Part shown: piece after piece, positions 1-11,200 of the stretch
Layout: each line of letters opens with the position of its first letter
How positions within the stretch are numbered: position 1 is the first letter of the stretch
Assembly (NCBI GenBank): GCA_917880885.1
Contig: OU862910.1
Span: 56,039,285 to 56,103,284, forward strand
Direction: 5' to 3'
DNA: 64,000 nucleotides
From: Limnephilus marmoratus
Taxonomy: Eukaryota; Arthropoda; Insecta; Trichoptera; Limnephilidae
Notes under the pieces: generated by a model
What the model was told of the DNA's origin: nothing
Databases searched by the model: none
Seen by the model: only the letters and a program-made list of their open reading frames with translations
Translations under genes and position numbers: made by a program

Positions 1-1042
1 AAAGCGCACACAAAAAAGGGCATGCATCACCAAGTTACTGGTTATCTTTTCTTAATCCTGCTACATTTACATAATATATGTTTTATCTACATTTATAGAG
101 ATATATTCTTTCTTTTTAATACTGCTTAATGTTTTACATATGTTTACTTTATTATTTCAAATGTTTAGAATATATTTTGACAGTTTAAAAGTTTTAGATT
201 TAGATGCCAGCATTACTATGTGCTTCTGATGTAGTTTTAAAGTTCTTGACAAAAAATGGTTTTATGAAAATTATGTATGTACCATGGTTTTTTATACTTT
301 TTTAAATCTTTTATTATAAAAAGCATCTTATAAGGAGATCTCTTTGTGCTCCTGATTTACACAATTTGTAGTTTTATATCCATTTTATCTTATTTAAGTA
401 CTTCTTTTCGACTTTTCATAATATTTTAATTCTTTGTATTATTGTCTCAGAACAGACATCGTCTAGTGTCTAACTTACTTGTCTTTTTATGCAATTAAAA
501 AAAGGTATTATTAGTAAGGACCTAAAGCCTGGAATGTACTGCCACGTGTTTTAAGAATGCCTCACGGACTCAGCATAAAATCCAAAACCTTTCACCTTCA
601 TCTTTACAGCTCGCGACATTGCAAATAACTAATTGCGTAAAAATGTAAGCAAATAAGAACTTGTTTCCAGTGCTTCAAAATAAACAGCAACTTCACTTTT
701 CACTTCAATAATCTTCTCATAAATGTAAATGTTTTATGTATTGAAATTTTAAAAATAATGTATATATGTGTATGTATATTGTTTTTCCACTTGACGCTTT
801 TAAACACGTGTGGTGTTTTTCAGTTTTTTATTTTTATTTTGTTATTATCTTATTTAAAAATACTTATTTAAACTAACATAAAACTGGCACACTTTATTTT
901 ACTATTTTACTTTAAATTTACTTTCATTTCACTTTTATTTTGCTTTTCCTTGTTTTTTTTTATATATGTTTACATATAACGTTTTCGACATCACATCTGG
1001 TGTTTTTCAATTTTCATTATTATTATAATATCTATATATATA
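1..1042. other. AT-rich intergenic DNA, no gene seen
   Basis: The stretch is strongly AT-rich with T and A runs. The open frames in it are short and have low-complexity translations. I see no splice-bounded exon, domain or clear repeat structure. Confidence 0.6.
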
Positions 1043-3002
1043 TTAAGGTGGTCCAAATTTTTTTTTTATTATTCTTCATTTGGCCACCCTGCGAATTTGT
1101 TACACGTATTCATAGAAATAACATAGTAAAATTTCAGCGAGATAGCTCAAGTAGAAAGGGGTGCTCAATCGAGTGTTGTTTTTGAATTTTTTGTTTATAA
1201 TGCTTAATTTTTACTTTTTGCTACAGGCCAGTTTCGTGTGCTAAACTATTAAATAAATATTAAAATAAACTACTGAAGAGTTTTATAGACAAATTTGAAC
1301 AGTATTTGATACTTATTTAGTAGACTGTGAAGTGAATCAGTGTAATAAAATGTGTTCATCTACTCGAAAAAAATACGAAATTTTTCTAATTGGGATTCGA
1401 GATATTGAGCCATTGATGAGGCTTAACCAACATCCTTTTCTTCGGCAAGTTATACTCAGTTATCACTAGATACATATTAAATGATTCCAAAAATGTGAAA
1501 GATTCCGTGCATGTACTTATTCAAGAACTTATAAAAGTGTGGAGTAAATCTAGTATTCCGACCAGACAACGAAATCACTGCATTGAAAAACTGATTAAGT
1601 TTCTTAAGAACTGGCTGCTATTGAATAAAAATAGAGGAAGAAATTCTGAAGCACAAAAAAGGAGAGTATTTGTTTAAAAAAGAACTATACAAACTTTTTG
1701 ACATTGCCCATGCAAGTGCTTTGAATTTGATAAAAATTGCCGAAGACAGAGCGTTTCTCATCGATCATAGATGAGAACGTAAGATGATTATGACCTCAAT
1801 CGACAAGAAACTAGAAAAGGTCAAAGAAAGTTCTCTAAATCGGAAACCAAAATCTGAAGAATTGAAAGAAATGGCTGCTGAAAGTAATGCTTCATCTTCG
1901 GTGGTGTCGAGACAAGAGTTAGAACTTGAGTGCAGCTTCAGTAGCACTTCTAGTAATGCTAGCATGTTAGAGGATAAGTCCAAAGATGAGTTTGTAGTGC
2001 GTTGAGCTGTCTACAAGTGACGTATTTACACAATACATTACCAGTGCGCTTGATCGTAATAAGATTTAAACTAATCAAGAGAAAAGAAAAACAAATTGTT
2101 CGATTTGTTAGTTATCATTTACACCAAAGTTTGAATCGAAGCGTCTTTGGCAGCAGATGCACCAGTAAATGACTTAATACTTTGGAATAGCTTAAAATTG
2201 TACGAAGCCATTGATTCCGAAATCAGTATAGCAGCTAGGGGTGTCTTAGAGCGTCACTTATGGTATTTGTCAGATGAACAACTTACCTTGTTTTCTGAGA
2301 AGCTGTCTGATGCTGAGAAACAGGCCATTGTTCAAAAAATAAATTCTGTTGGCGGTAATCGTTTAGTACGAGGTGATTGAGCTTGCCTCAGAGGTTACAT
2401 TAGAAGCTTTTGCAATACAAAGAACGTTGAAAACGCTCTTGGTTCTTGATATCAAGGACTCTTTCTTGTAATTACCTCCTGAGACTTGGAATAACAACGT
2501 TGATTACCTTCAAGGCAAAAGCTGAGTCAAAAATTTGAGTGTTGTTAATGATACAGCGGAGAGAGGTGTTAAACTATTTGAAGATTACAACACGATACTC
2601 ACTAAGAATGAGGAAGAAAAGCAATTTTTACTTCACATCGTTGAACAGAACAGAAAAATCGTTTCTACTGAAACAATGTAGTTAACAAACATAGTTTTAA
2701 AAGATTGTGACTAATATTATGTTAATTATTGCTTTGTTACCAAATTTTGTTCAAATTTAAATACGTTTTATACTTATTTGACTAAAATACTTGTAATGTT
2801 AATAAACCTTAAATTACGTGTTTTACTTAAAATCCAGAACTTTTGTCAGAAACTTCTAATTCGATGAGCACCCCCTTGTATATAAGATAGGGGGCTGAAT
2901 TTTTTTACACATAATAGGAATGATGGGTGTAACAAATAAAATGGGTGGCTACATCCATATTTGAATTTAAAAAAATTACCATATAGGTCTGGACCACCTT
3001 AA
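1043..3002 (+). mobile_element. Decayed TIR DNA transposon with TTAAGGTGGTCC ends
   Basis: The segment begins TTAAGGTGGTCC and ends with the exact inverted copy GGACCACCTTAA. Both ends sit in (TA)n DNA. TTAA may be the target duplication (as in piggyBac or Kolobok) or part of the terminal repeat; being palindromic, it cannot be told apart here. A sub-terminal motif is also inverted (GGGGTGCTCAATCGA near 1158, TCGATGAGCACCCCC near 2860). The interior holds broken coding sequence described separately. The superfamily is not certain. Confidence 0.72.
1350..2691 (+). pseudogene. Broken ORF of an uncharacterised arthropod transposon-like protein
   Basis: Consecutive coding remnants lie in different frames: residues around PLMRLNQHPFLRQV (about 1411-1455), a lysine-rich stretch at 1495-1674, LFDIAHASALNLIKIAEDRA (about 1692-1751), a serine-rich acidic linker at 1784-2005, RHLWYLSDEQLTLFSEKLSD (within 2147-2380) and a C-terminus NDTAERGVKLFEDYN...LLHIVEQNRK (about 2535-2690). 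From memory of the family, these match the start and end of a widespread arthropod protein of unknown function whose middle normally carries a longer conserved core. That core appears deleted between about 2380 and 2530. Several stops and frame changes show it is dead. The family assignment is from pattern recognition and needs a database search. Confidence 0.6.
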
Positions 3003-3808
3003 TATATATATATATATATTTAGTTATTTTTTCAACTTTTCTTTTTTTTTTTTATCTTATCTTATCTTGTCTGTATCTTTATTTATTAGACAGTATAGCT
3101 AGGTTATCCCTAGACAGCTTATCTAGTTCCTTACTATATAATAATAAGTAAAAAAAAAAAAAAATTAATAACTATAGATTTTTTCATTATTATTGGTGCA
3201 TGATGTGAACATTAGTTATTGGGTTTATAACCTAATTATTGTAATTTGTGGTTTTCTAATGCATGTAATGTTATAAACCTGTAAATGTTCCAAAAAAAGA
3301 AAAAAAAAATAAATAAAAATAAAAAAATAAATCCAACAGTAATGGAGGGTAGAATAACGTAAAATAATGCAATTTCCATTGTTTCAAATATATTGTCATC
3401 TGCGCGTAAGTCGTATCGTCTTCAAAACTTTCTTACAAAAGTCTTGACAGTTTACTGGAAGTGACCTGCCACGTAAGTATGTTTTCTGTATCTGTTTGTA
3501 AATAAATAAAAAAAAAAAAACATTGCATAGAGCCTAAGAACTCACAATAAATTGTACAGCGGCCTTGAGGTGATTTTTACCAAAAACGGCGCTGTAAAAG
3601 TTATCCAATTATTATTGTTATTATCTACCTACCAAGCACGTGGTACGAGTTATGCAATTTTGTTGATTGGGTTCTCACATTTAATAATCTCAGTTAATAA
3701 ATATACATCTGTACATTAAACCTTGGGCAATTCAATTCAAAAGATACTATGTAGGTATTATGCCCACTTGTGCACGTACACAATATGTATGCACATTTGC
3801 TGTAGTTA
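3003..3808. other. AT-rich intergenic DNA
   Basis: The stretch has (TA)n next to the preceding element, poly-A runs near 3150 and 3300-3330, and short repeated TTATCT units near 3052-3068. No gene or domain is visible. Confidence 0.5.
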
Positions 3809-4696
3809 GGGCCGGTTTTATAAACGAAGAACCAAATTTCAGTTACGTAACGAGCCGTTTTTCGTTAACAGACCGCTATCCTTTCGTTATCTTATTTTAT
3901 GTATTATAAACAAATGTGCATTACTAGCGGTCATCGGTTACATTTAGTCCCAAAGTTTTATTACTTGGGTCACTCTCCGAATAACAATGCACTACTTGCA
4001 TTGTTATACGGATGCGTCGACTTGCAGATTCCTGTAAAATCGCCAGCTGCTTGCAGCATTGATCCCAGAGCTTTGAAACGTAGTGTTAATAATTACGACA
4101 TTTATGTAATCAAAGATAATGACTTATTTGTTGTTAAGTTTAATTTGTGGAACCCCATTTTAATTTTAATTTCTTTTATATATTCTAATATTATTATTAA
4201 TTTAAAAAAAAAACATTATTCAATTTTAAAATACAGTTTATTTATAAACAAGTTCTTCTATGTAATTATTAATTATTATTGTGCGTGACAGCTGTTTCGC
4301 CTTCTGAAGGTATTATCAAACTAGGCGAAACAGCGGTCACGCGCAATTATAATTATATGTATAGCAGAAATAGTTTATTAACAAACTGTTTTTATAAATT
4401 GAATAATATTATTATTGAATATATAGCAGAAATAAAGCTGGGCTAGCGTTACTGATTTCGATAATAAATAAATAACCGAGCGCCGAGAACAACTTCCTAC
4501 TTACAACTGTCAAAAAACGTCACCAAACGGATCGTTATCCATTTAACTGACCAAAATCGGTCCGTAAAGCATTAACCACTACATAACCGACCGGTAGCCT
4601 TGTGAATGTTTATAAAACGGCAAAACCAAGCGGTAAACCAAATATAAGTTTAAAATGGGATCAAGCGTGACGAACGGATGGTTATAAAACCGGCCC
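3809..4696. mobile_element. PIF/Harbinger-like non-autonomous TIR element
   Basis: The ends are GGGCCGGTTTTATAA and its inverted copy TTATAAAACCGGCCC. Both are flanked directly by TTA (3806-3808 and 4697-4699), the three-base target typical of PIF/Harbinger elements. The 888-bp interior has no transposase. The terminal regions continue with loosely inverted sequence rich in CGTTA and GGTTA words. A palindrome at 4271-4355 is nested inside. A 129-codon open frame at 3899-4288 has no recognisable domain and a low-complexity tail, so I do not call it a gene. Confidence 0.72.
4271..4355. repeat. Palindrome with hammerhead-like remnant
   Basis: The arms AATTATTATTGTGCGTGACA...CTGTTTCGCC and GGCGAAACAGCGGTCACGCGC...AATT are inverted around a short loop. 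The minus strand carries CCTTCAGAAGG followed by CGAAAC, like stem II plus the GAAA box of a hammerhead. The upstream box reads TTGATAA rather than CTGANGA, so this is at best a decayed relic of the ribozyme repeats seen elsewhere in the window. Confidence 0.45.
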
Positions 4697-4867
4697 TTAC
4701 TGGGTTAAATAATTAAGAGCAGAGTAAACAGCAATCTCAAATTAATAACACAATGTTTAAAAAAGAAGCAACGAAAATATTAACGCGGAGGTGTGAGCGA
4801 TAATTAAACCAATTAATAATCGTCACTTTGGTTGGACGTTGAATTCCCATATTGATGGAAAAACGAG

Positions 4868-4966
4868 TCTCCTCTAATAAATTATGGAGTTCCTCAAGGT
4901 AGTGCCTTAGGACCGATATTATTTTTCATCTACATAAATGCAATTAATACTCTTTCAATCAAGGGT
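4868..4966 (+). pseudogene. LINE reverse transcriptase fragment
   Basis: One frame reads NYGVPQGSALGPILFFIYIN, matching the conserved non-LTR reverse transcriptase block (GVPQGS-LGP-LF-Y-ND). Only about 33 codons survive. The fragment sits between two 41-bp direct repeats (about 4798-4838 and 4971-5011, both ending CTTTGGTTGGAC). It is too short to assign a LINE clade. Confidence 0.6.
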
Positions 4967-5299
4967 GTGCGATAATCAAACCAATGAATAATCGTTACTT
5001 TGGTTGGACAGTGTTCTAACTTCATTTTTCCTTTTTCCGAGATAGGAGGTGTCAAAGTTTGCAAAGCTGATTTCCCATTACTTATTTACCGATTTCTGAT
5101 TGTTGAATCTTGTGTGAACGATTTTAGTTTAACATATTTTAAAGGAAAATTTCTAAATAGGATGAATACTTCTCATTTTAGAACACACCTGAACATGCAG
5201 ATAGAACCGTACGCAACCAGCTAAGGCATAATAATTTTTCCATAACTTCTAACTACATTTCCCTAATGCCAATCTAAGATAGATCCACATTCTAATTAA

Positions 5300-5575
5300 A
5301 TTTTTTTTTTTTTTTTTTTTTTTACAGTGAATAGCGCACAAGAATCTCAACTGAGCCAGTGAGACTATGGCATCCCCAATTGGGGTATGTTGTGAGGCTG
5401 AAGGTAGTGGGGAGGGGAAGGAGGTGGGGAAGAGGAAGGTTGGGAAGTACCTGGCTATTCAGATCTGGTCACTAAACACGGCTAAAGCCATTTTCAAGCA
5501 ACGTTTCAATTCTGAATGGTGGTCTTACACCAGGGCGATACTAATAGTATCTTCCACTCTGGAACATGCCGCAAA
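5300..5575 (-). mobile_element. SINE-like retroposon, family B (copy 1)
   Basis: A long T run (about 5300-5325) is followed by a sequence that recurs at 31545-31725, 60170-60400 and, more divergently, 42355-42545. Shared words include CTATGGCATCCCCAATTGGG, GGAAGAGGAAGGT and CACGGCTAAAGCCATT. Read on the minus strand the T run becomes a poly-A tail, so the family is probably a retroposon in minus orientation. No RNA polymerase III boxes were recognised with confidence. Confidence 0.6.
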
Positions 5576-5645
5576 TATACTATATATTATTTTAAATGAA
5601 TTAATTGTGAAATAACACAAATTAATCAAATAAAATTTATTTGCG

Positions 5646-5716
5646 CATGCCGGGTTCGAACCCGCGACCTCCGGAATGTGAGTCAAGAGTCTTAGCCACT
5701 GGACTACGGAGGTCGT
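5646..5716 (-). repeat. tRNA-like sequence (SINE head type)
   Basis: On the minus strand an A-box-like TAGTCCAGTGGCTA is followed about 40 bases later by a perfect B box GGTTCGAACCC. The 5' and 3' ends do not pair to form an acceptor stem, so this is a tRNA-derived promoter remnant, not a functional tRNA gene. Confidence 0.6.
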
Positions 5717-5781
5717 TAAATATTTTTCATTATAAAAATAAATAAAACACTTTGTATTTAACCACGAATTTATTATATTAC

Positions 5782-5822
5782 ATATCGACCGGTTTCGCTT
5801 ACATCAAGCTTCTTCAGGATAT
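5782..5822 (-). ncRNA. Hammerhead ribozyme motif (minus arm)
   Basis: This is the mirror copy of the plus-strand motif in the other palindrome arm: the same ATATC / CTGAAGA / stem II / GAAA / CCGGTC / GATAT order read on the minus strand. Transcription in either direction would therefore yield a hammerhead. Confidence 0.75.
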
Positions 5823-5881
5823 AAGTAATAATAACTAAATGTTAAATGTTTGTGTCACTTAACATTTAGTTATTATTACTT

Positions 5882-5922
5882 ATATCCTGAAGAAGCTTGA
5901 TGTAAGCGAAACCGGTCGATAT
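5882..5922 (+). ncRNA. Hammerhead ribozyme motif (plus arm)
   Basis: In order: stem I strand ATATC, core CTGAAGA, stem II AGCTT-gatgt-AAGC, core GAAA, the very short stem III ACCGGT ending in the cleavage triplet GTC, then the stem I partner GATAT. All invariant hammerhead core positions are present; one A is extra at the stem II base. The palindromic ACCGGT is the minimal stem III known from Penelope-associated hammerheads, which favour dimeric folding. Cleavage would fall after C5917. Confidence 0.75.
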
Positions 5923-6049
5923 GTAATATAATAAATTCGTGGTTAAATACAAAGTGTTTTATTTATTTTTATAATATAATGTCTAACCACAAAGTAATTG
6001 CTTCTTATGAATAAATATTTTTCCCTAAAATATGTTTAACTAAAATACT

Positions 6050-6270
6050 GTACACAAGGTTGAACCTCAACATCAGAAATTGTTAAATGGATTATGAGAA
6101 TTCGTTTATGCAAACTTTGACACTTCAGAATATGGTAAGGCGGATTTAGAACCCATTCCAACTATAGTGATAAACTGCACAGCGCCTCGTAAATCTTTTC
6201 ATCAGTCAGATTCAAACAAAATAACAGTTGCAAAAGGTTTAAAGTGATGTTGGAAATATATTAAATAAAT
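6050..6270 (+). repeat. Dispersed repeat, family E (copy 1)
   Basis: It contains TGCAAACTTTGACACTTCAGA and a neighbourhood that recurs, inverted, at about 21430-21660 and in part at 22425-22520. No coding or terminal structure was seen. Confidence 0.45.
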
Positions 6271-6869
6271 GGAAGCTTTAAAAAGGTGATGATAGAACAT
6301 ACTCGTATACTGAAATACAACAATGAGCAAAAGAAAATGGTTTGGCGTTTAAAAATCACTTTGAAAAAATGTCAGTTAGAATCTTATTCAACTGCGGTAC
6401 GTTATGTAAGTGACAGTATTAACTCGATTCGCAATAAAATTAACACAGAATCACCGTGTGATTTGTTACGAGAAAACCGTTTTCGTCAAACTTTATTTTT
6501 AATTTATTTGTTGATAAGAAGAAGATACACTAATGACTAATGAGTCTAATTACTAATGACTAACGACTATTATAGGATTATTGTTCGAGTTCTGACCTGA
6601 CAATGGTAGGTACATATTGTATTTATTGTTTAATTAAAAAATAAATGTGGCCAGTTTTATCCTTGAGTTTTAAATGCAATGCCTAAATATTTTCCACGTC
6701 GGTAAATATTTAGGCATAGCAGTGACCAATGCCTAAAATTGGTCCACACATATAAACATACTCAAGAACAGAGTGAAGAAACTAGGATACGTCTACATAA
6801 TGTCTAAGACGGTGACCGGACAACTCAACAATGTGCAAATTCATCACTCCTTTGAAAAAAAAACGGATG
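6271..6869. other. Intergenic DNA, no gene supported
   Basis: An 84-codon open frame at 6286-6540 has no domain I recognise and no splice context. The words TAATGACTAATGAGTCTAATTA near 6530-6565 are short imperfect repeats. A second short repeat of TGCCTAAATATT / TGCCTAAAATT lies at 6675-6745. Confidence 0.4.
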
Positions 6870-7195
6870 AAAAAAAATTAGAGTGTGTCATTCACACGCG
6901 ATAGAAGTGAAACTAGAACGTCGCTAGATATCGCTTTCTTATGCCTGTTTATTTTTAAGTGGTTTAAGATTGGATTTTGATTTACTAAATTAAAAATCTT
7001 TGTTTTTTTTTGGATTTCGTAGGATTCGAACCTCCGTCCGCTGGATTTCTCTGGCCGCTGAGATTGCCCGCTATGGGACGTGCTCGGGGAGGCGCGAATT
7101 TACGCATTATATTTCGACTACCAGTAAAAAGCAAAACGGCCAATGAGCGCAGACCTATCGTCGTTTCCGTTTTATATCTCAACCAATGAGACATT
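6870..7195 (-). mobile_element. Family C element fragment with tRNA-like box
   Basis: It shares sequence with the longer copies at 13030-13895 and about 29706-30232: TCACACGCGATA-AAGTGAAAC, GGATTTCGTA-GATTCGA and GCCAATGAGCGCAGACC. At about 7015-7090 the minus strand has a B box GGTTCGAATCC. The copy is cut off on the right by a family A insertion. Confidence 0.55.
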
Positions 7196-7665
7196 TTGTT
7201 TACAATGGTTCCACACAGAAGACCCCGAGGAAAAGAAAATTCCTTCAGACATCTTTGGGAATACTGTATGGAGGGTCTTTTTAGGGAAAGGAAGGAGAGG
7301 AAGTTCTGGGAAGGAAAATATACGAGGGGTGGGTAGGAATCTGGGGGTCAATGCGTCCAGGAATTCAACCCTCTCACTGCTGTGCAAGACGAAGGGTCGA
7401 GAGAGTCCGGCTGTGGAGGTCTAGGTTGGGTATCCCTCAACCAGTCTCTCCCGATCCAGCCCGCCACGCAGTGGGTGGGCATATGTATTAGCCACCGAGA
7501 TCTAGGTCTCAAGGGACAAACCTCATCCCATGAAACCGGGCACCCCTGCCAAGTCACCACACGGAGCAAATCACTTGGAGTGACCTATGACCTAACCACC
7601 AGGGCTGTTGGTTATCCAATAAATAGTTCCAGGGGCGAAAGTACTTATACCCGCCTCCCAAATTG
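7196..7665 (-). mobile_element. SINE-like retroposon, family A (copy 1, near full length)
   Basis: This is the longest of at least ten copies in the window. Read on the minus strand the family starts CAATTTGGGAGGCGGGTA, has a block CACCCCAAGTGGTTCGCTA, then GGGTGCCCGGGTTCATGGGG, and ends with a hairpin (AGGCCCTGAGG... CCTCAGGGCCT) followed by CTGTGTGGAGCTAATGTA and a poly-A tract. The consistent one-sided A tail points to a LINE-mobilised retroposon. No protein is encoded. Confidence 0.65.
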
Positions 7666-7878
7666 AGTATATATCCTAAATAAATACTTACTGAGAATGA
7701 CATACTTCACCTTCTGCCAATCAATAATACAATATGGCATTATAGGGCGGGGTGGAAATTATTAAAAACACATACAACCGCTTTACGTAACACAAAAATT
7801 AATATTACAACAAAAACGTCCCAGAACAAATCGTTTATTTAGTGAGGCGGGTTACTTAGTTGCTTGTATATGATAATG

Positions 7879-8043
7879 TGTGATGTCTGTGGGATCGGGT
7901 AGTAATAACATCTGTTAATGTTACAATGTTTATTGGTTGCCAGATTAATATGGAGAGAGCGCTCAATAGCGGTACATCCCTTTTATACTTCCCATACTCG
8001 CTATCTCGCTCTCATGCCGTCACCCTCATACACATACGTCACA
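7879..8043 (-). repeat. 3' LTR of the gypsy element
   Basis: 165 bp, TG...CA on both strands, 1 bp longer than the other LTR because of CTATCTCGC versus CTACTCGC. Immediately inside it (8044-8052) the minus strand is GTGTGGGGG, a polypurine tract. A second purine tract GGTGGGGGGGAG followed by TGTGACAG lies just after the ORF stop near 8270-8295 and is an alternative priming site. Confidence 0.92.
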
Positions 8044-8292
8044 CCCCCACACTTAAAACCTAATTACATACATTTCTTTATTCACAAATTTATACAAAAC
8101 AAAATATCTAAATATTTCCATTCCATAGTATATGTAATTATTCTTGTTCTTCACGTGTAGCGTGGGCGTTGACCTCGAGGGCGTAACCTCCCCTCCCATG
8201 GTGTAGGTGACCTGCAAAAATTAGAGGAATTAGGAAATTTGGTCATGTCCACATCCGAGAGTGGACCCAAGTCCAGCAAATCATCAGACCTG
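8044..8292 (-). other. 3' untranslated part of the gypsy element
   Basis: Non-coding sequence between the pol stop codon and the 3' LTR. It contains two purine-rich tracts on the minus strand, each followed by TGTGAC. Confidence 0.7.
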
Positions 8293-11200
8293 TCACACTC
8301 CCCCCCACCTAACCTTCCTCTCTGAAATCTGATCATGGTGGCGTTTCCAAATTTGTCCCGTAGACATAATTTTAACTAAATAAATCCTATTCCCCAATCT
8401 TTTAAAATTTTTTCCTAAAATCCATTTATTATCATTACTTCTTAAATCCCTGGTTAAAACTTTAGAACCAACCTCAAAGTACTTTTTAAATTTTCTTCCT
8501 CTATAATACTTTTTCTGTTTATGCTGGCTCAATAACATTTTGTTTTTAACCGTGTTGTCAATTCCTTTAAAACCTTGACTCTCAACATTATCCACTATTG
8601 GAATAATCGTATTAAAAATTGATCTAATCTTCCTACCCAACATTAATGTACTAGGCTCAATGCCCGTAGACATTGAAGGCGTATTTCTAATATCAACTAA
8701 AAACGTCAAAAGTTTATCTTCAAAATCAGTAGGAAATTTATTATTTACCATAATTTTTTTCAAAAAATTCTTCACTGTTTTAACCCCATTTTCAGCTAAA
8801 CCGTTAGAAGCAGGATGCTGTACAGCTGAAGTCAATGATTCTATATTATAATTATGACAAAATTCCTTAAAAACTGACGATGTGAAAGCTGTACCATTGT
8901 CACTTACAATTTGTTCCGGGATTCCGAACATAGAAAATAATCTTTTCAAAACTTTTATTGTACAAAACGAATCTACCTTATTTACAATATGACAGTCTAT
9001 CCATTTTGTAGTTGCATCAACAATAATTAAAAAATTATGACCTCCCAACGGTCCCATGAAGTCAATATGCAATCTACTCCAGATTAAACCATTTATTGGC
9101 CAAGGTGCCAACTCAACTTTACACGGAGTAGGTAAACATTCCATGCATCGAGCACACTGTTTCACAGTTGCTTCTATATCATTGTTCATTCCGAGCCAAA
9201 AAAAATAATTTCGAGCAAGACTTTTCGATTTTACAATGCCTAAATGTGATTGATGTAAAAAATTCAATATAATTTCCCTTAATTCCCTTGGAACTACAAA
9301 TTTATTATTATAAAATAAACATGAATTATAAGTCGATAATTTATCCCTAAAATACCAGAATTTCAATAAATCATCCTTTAAGAACTTTTTATCCGGCCAA
9401 CCATTTGCTGTGAACTCGATAATGCTCGCTATATTTTGTTTCATCGTTTCCGCATTTAATGTTGTTTCTGACTCGATTATGTTCACAAACTCTGACTCAA
9501 CCGTATTCACGTTTAAAGAATCAATATAATTTAAAAAATAATCGCTAGCATCAATATCGTCGCTACACACATCTAAATTATCCTTATTATTAATCGGCAT
9601 TCGTGATAAGAAATCCGCTTTGTTATCACCTGACTTAATATGCTCTATACTATAGTCAAAAGTCTGGAGTATTAGGGCGTACCTCTGCAGACGGTTAGCG
9701 GCCAAAATAGGTACTTGCTTATCCGTGTTCAAAATGTGTACTAACGATTTATTGTCGCAAGCCAAAACAAATTTATTGCCGTATAAATACTGAAAGAATT
9801 TCTTCAACCCAAAAATTATAGCACACGCTTCCTTATCTAAAATAGAGTACTTTAATTCTGTTTCTGACAATAATCGGCTAGCAAATGCGATAGGTCTCTC
9901 TAAACCATTATCATATACATGGCAAATCACCGCTGATAACGCTTTTTCAGATGCGTCTGAAATAAGTTTAATTGGTAAATTAGGATCAAAATGCACTAAA
10001 ATATTATCTGACGTCAGCAGTTTCTTAACTCGCTCAAACGCAATATTACATTCCTCAGACCACACATATTTTACTCCCCTTTTTAACAAATTATACAATG
10101 GAGACAAAATACCTGAAATATTATGAACAAAAGCTCTATAATATGAAATAACCCCAAGTAAACTCCTAAGTTCTGAAACATTTTTCGGTACTGCCATTTG
10201 AGTAATCGCACGGATTTTATTTTCTAAAGGCATAACTCCTTTCCGCGAAATTTTAAAACCTAAATATTCTATCTCAGTTTCTAGAAAAGAACACTTATTT
10301 TCATTAATAGTTAATCCACAATCACTTAACTTGCTAAGTACAGATTCACAAATAGAGAATAATTCCTCTTCAGAATTTCCAAACAACAAAATATCATCTA
10401 GAAATATACGAACGTTACGAAGTCTACCTACGACCGCCTGAATAACTTGCATAAATATAGCCGGGCTTGTGGTCAAACCGAAAGGCAACACTTTATACCT
10501 GAATAAACCCACATGCGTACTTATCACACATAATTTTCTCGACTTCTCGTTCAACGAAATCTGACCAAAAGCATTACGCAAATCTATTTTAGCAAAAAAT
10601 TTCGCACCATTTAAAGATGAAATTAAATCTTCTATACGAGGCAATGGATATTTCAACTTCGCTAACATAGGGTTTAATGTGGTTTTAAAATCAGTACAAA
10701 TTCTAATTGAACCGTCTTTCTTTTTTACAACAACAATCGGACTAGCCATATCACTTATTTCTACGTTTTCAATTATATCTTCACGTAACATCTTATTTAA
10801 TTCCTCCTCTACCTTTCCACGTAAACTAAAAGGTAACGATCTTGGATTCACAAACTTTGGCCTGAACTCCGAAATAACTTCGATGTTAGCTTCATAACCT
10901 ATAAGCCTACCCGATTTTTCTGAAAACACATGAGCATATTTTTTCTTTAAACTATCACGAAAATTTAATTGATTATCACAACTAGTCTCACTGGTATTTA
11001 CCGCATTTATTCCACTTAATCCGATACCGAAAACTTGTAAAAAATTTCTACCAACAATCGTAGAATTACCGTTTTTAATTATTATAAACTGCGTATCTAC
11101 ACTTTTATTTAAAAATAACACACTTAAATTAACTTTACCTACAATATTTAACCGTTTCCCGTCATATCCTGACAATTGAATATCACATCTTTCCAATTTA

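Larger units (their letters stand above)
5729..5975. repeat. 247-bp near-perfect palindrome with two hammerhead ribozymes
   Basis: The two arms, 117 bases each, are inverted copies around a 13-base loop (5846-5858); I checked mirror positions outward to 5729/5975. Each arm carries a hammerhead core (5782-5822 minus, 5882-5922 plus). The outer arms end in ATAAAAATAAATAAAACAC-type sequence. Similar CCGGTTTCG...CTTCAGGA blocks recur at 14.5, 15.1 and 23.87 kb and, more divergently, at 62.4 and 63.2 kb, where they flank a Penelope-like element. I infer this is a fused inverted pair of Penelope-type terminal repeats or a derived foldback element. Confidence 0.85.

Noticed and set aside
5646..5716. 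A tRNA gene on the minus strand
   Set aside because: A and B boxes are present but the acceptor stem does not pair, so it is a tRNA-derived repeat. The same holds for 7015-7090, 13618-13697, 29889-29945 and 44321-44400.
7382..7666. 94-codon frame in family A copy 1 and similar frames in the other copies
   Set aside because: Not conserved in frame between copies; family A looks non-coding.
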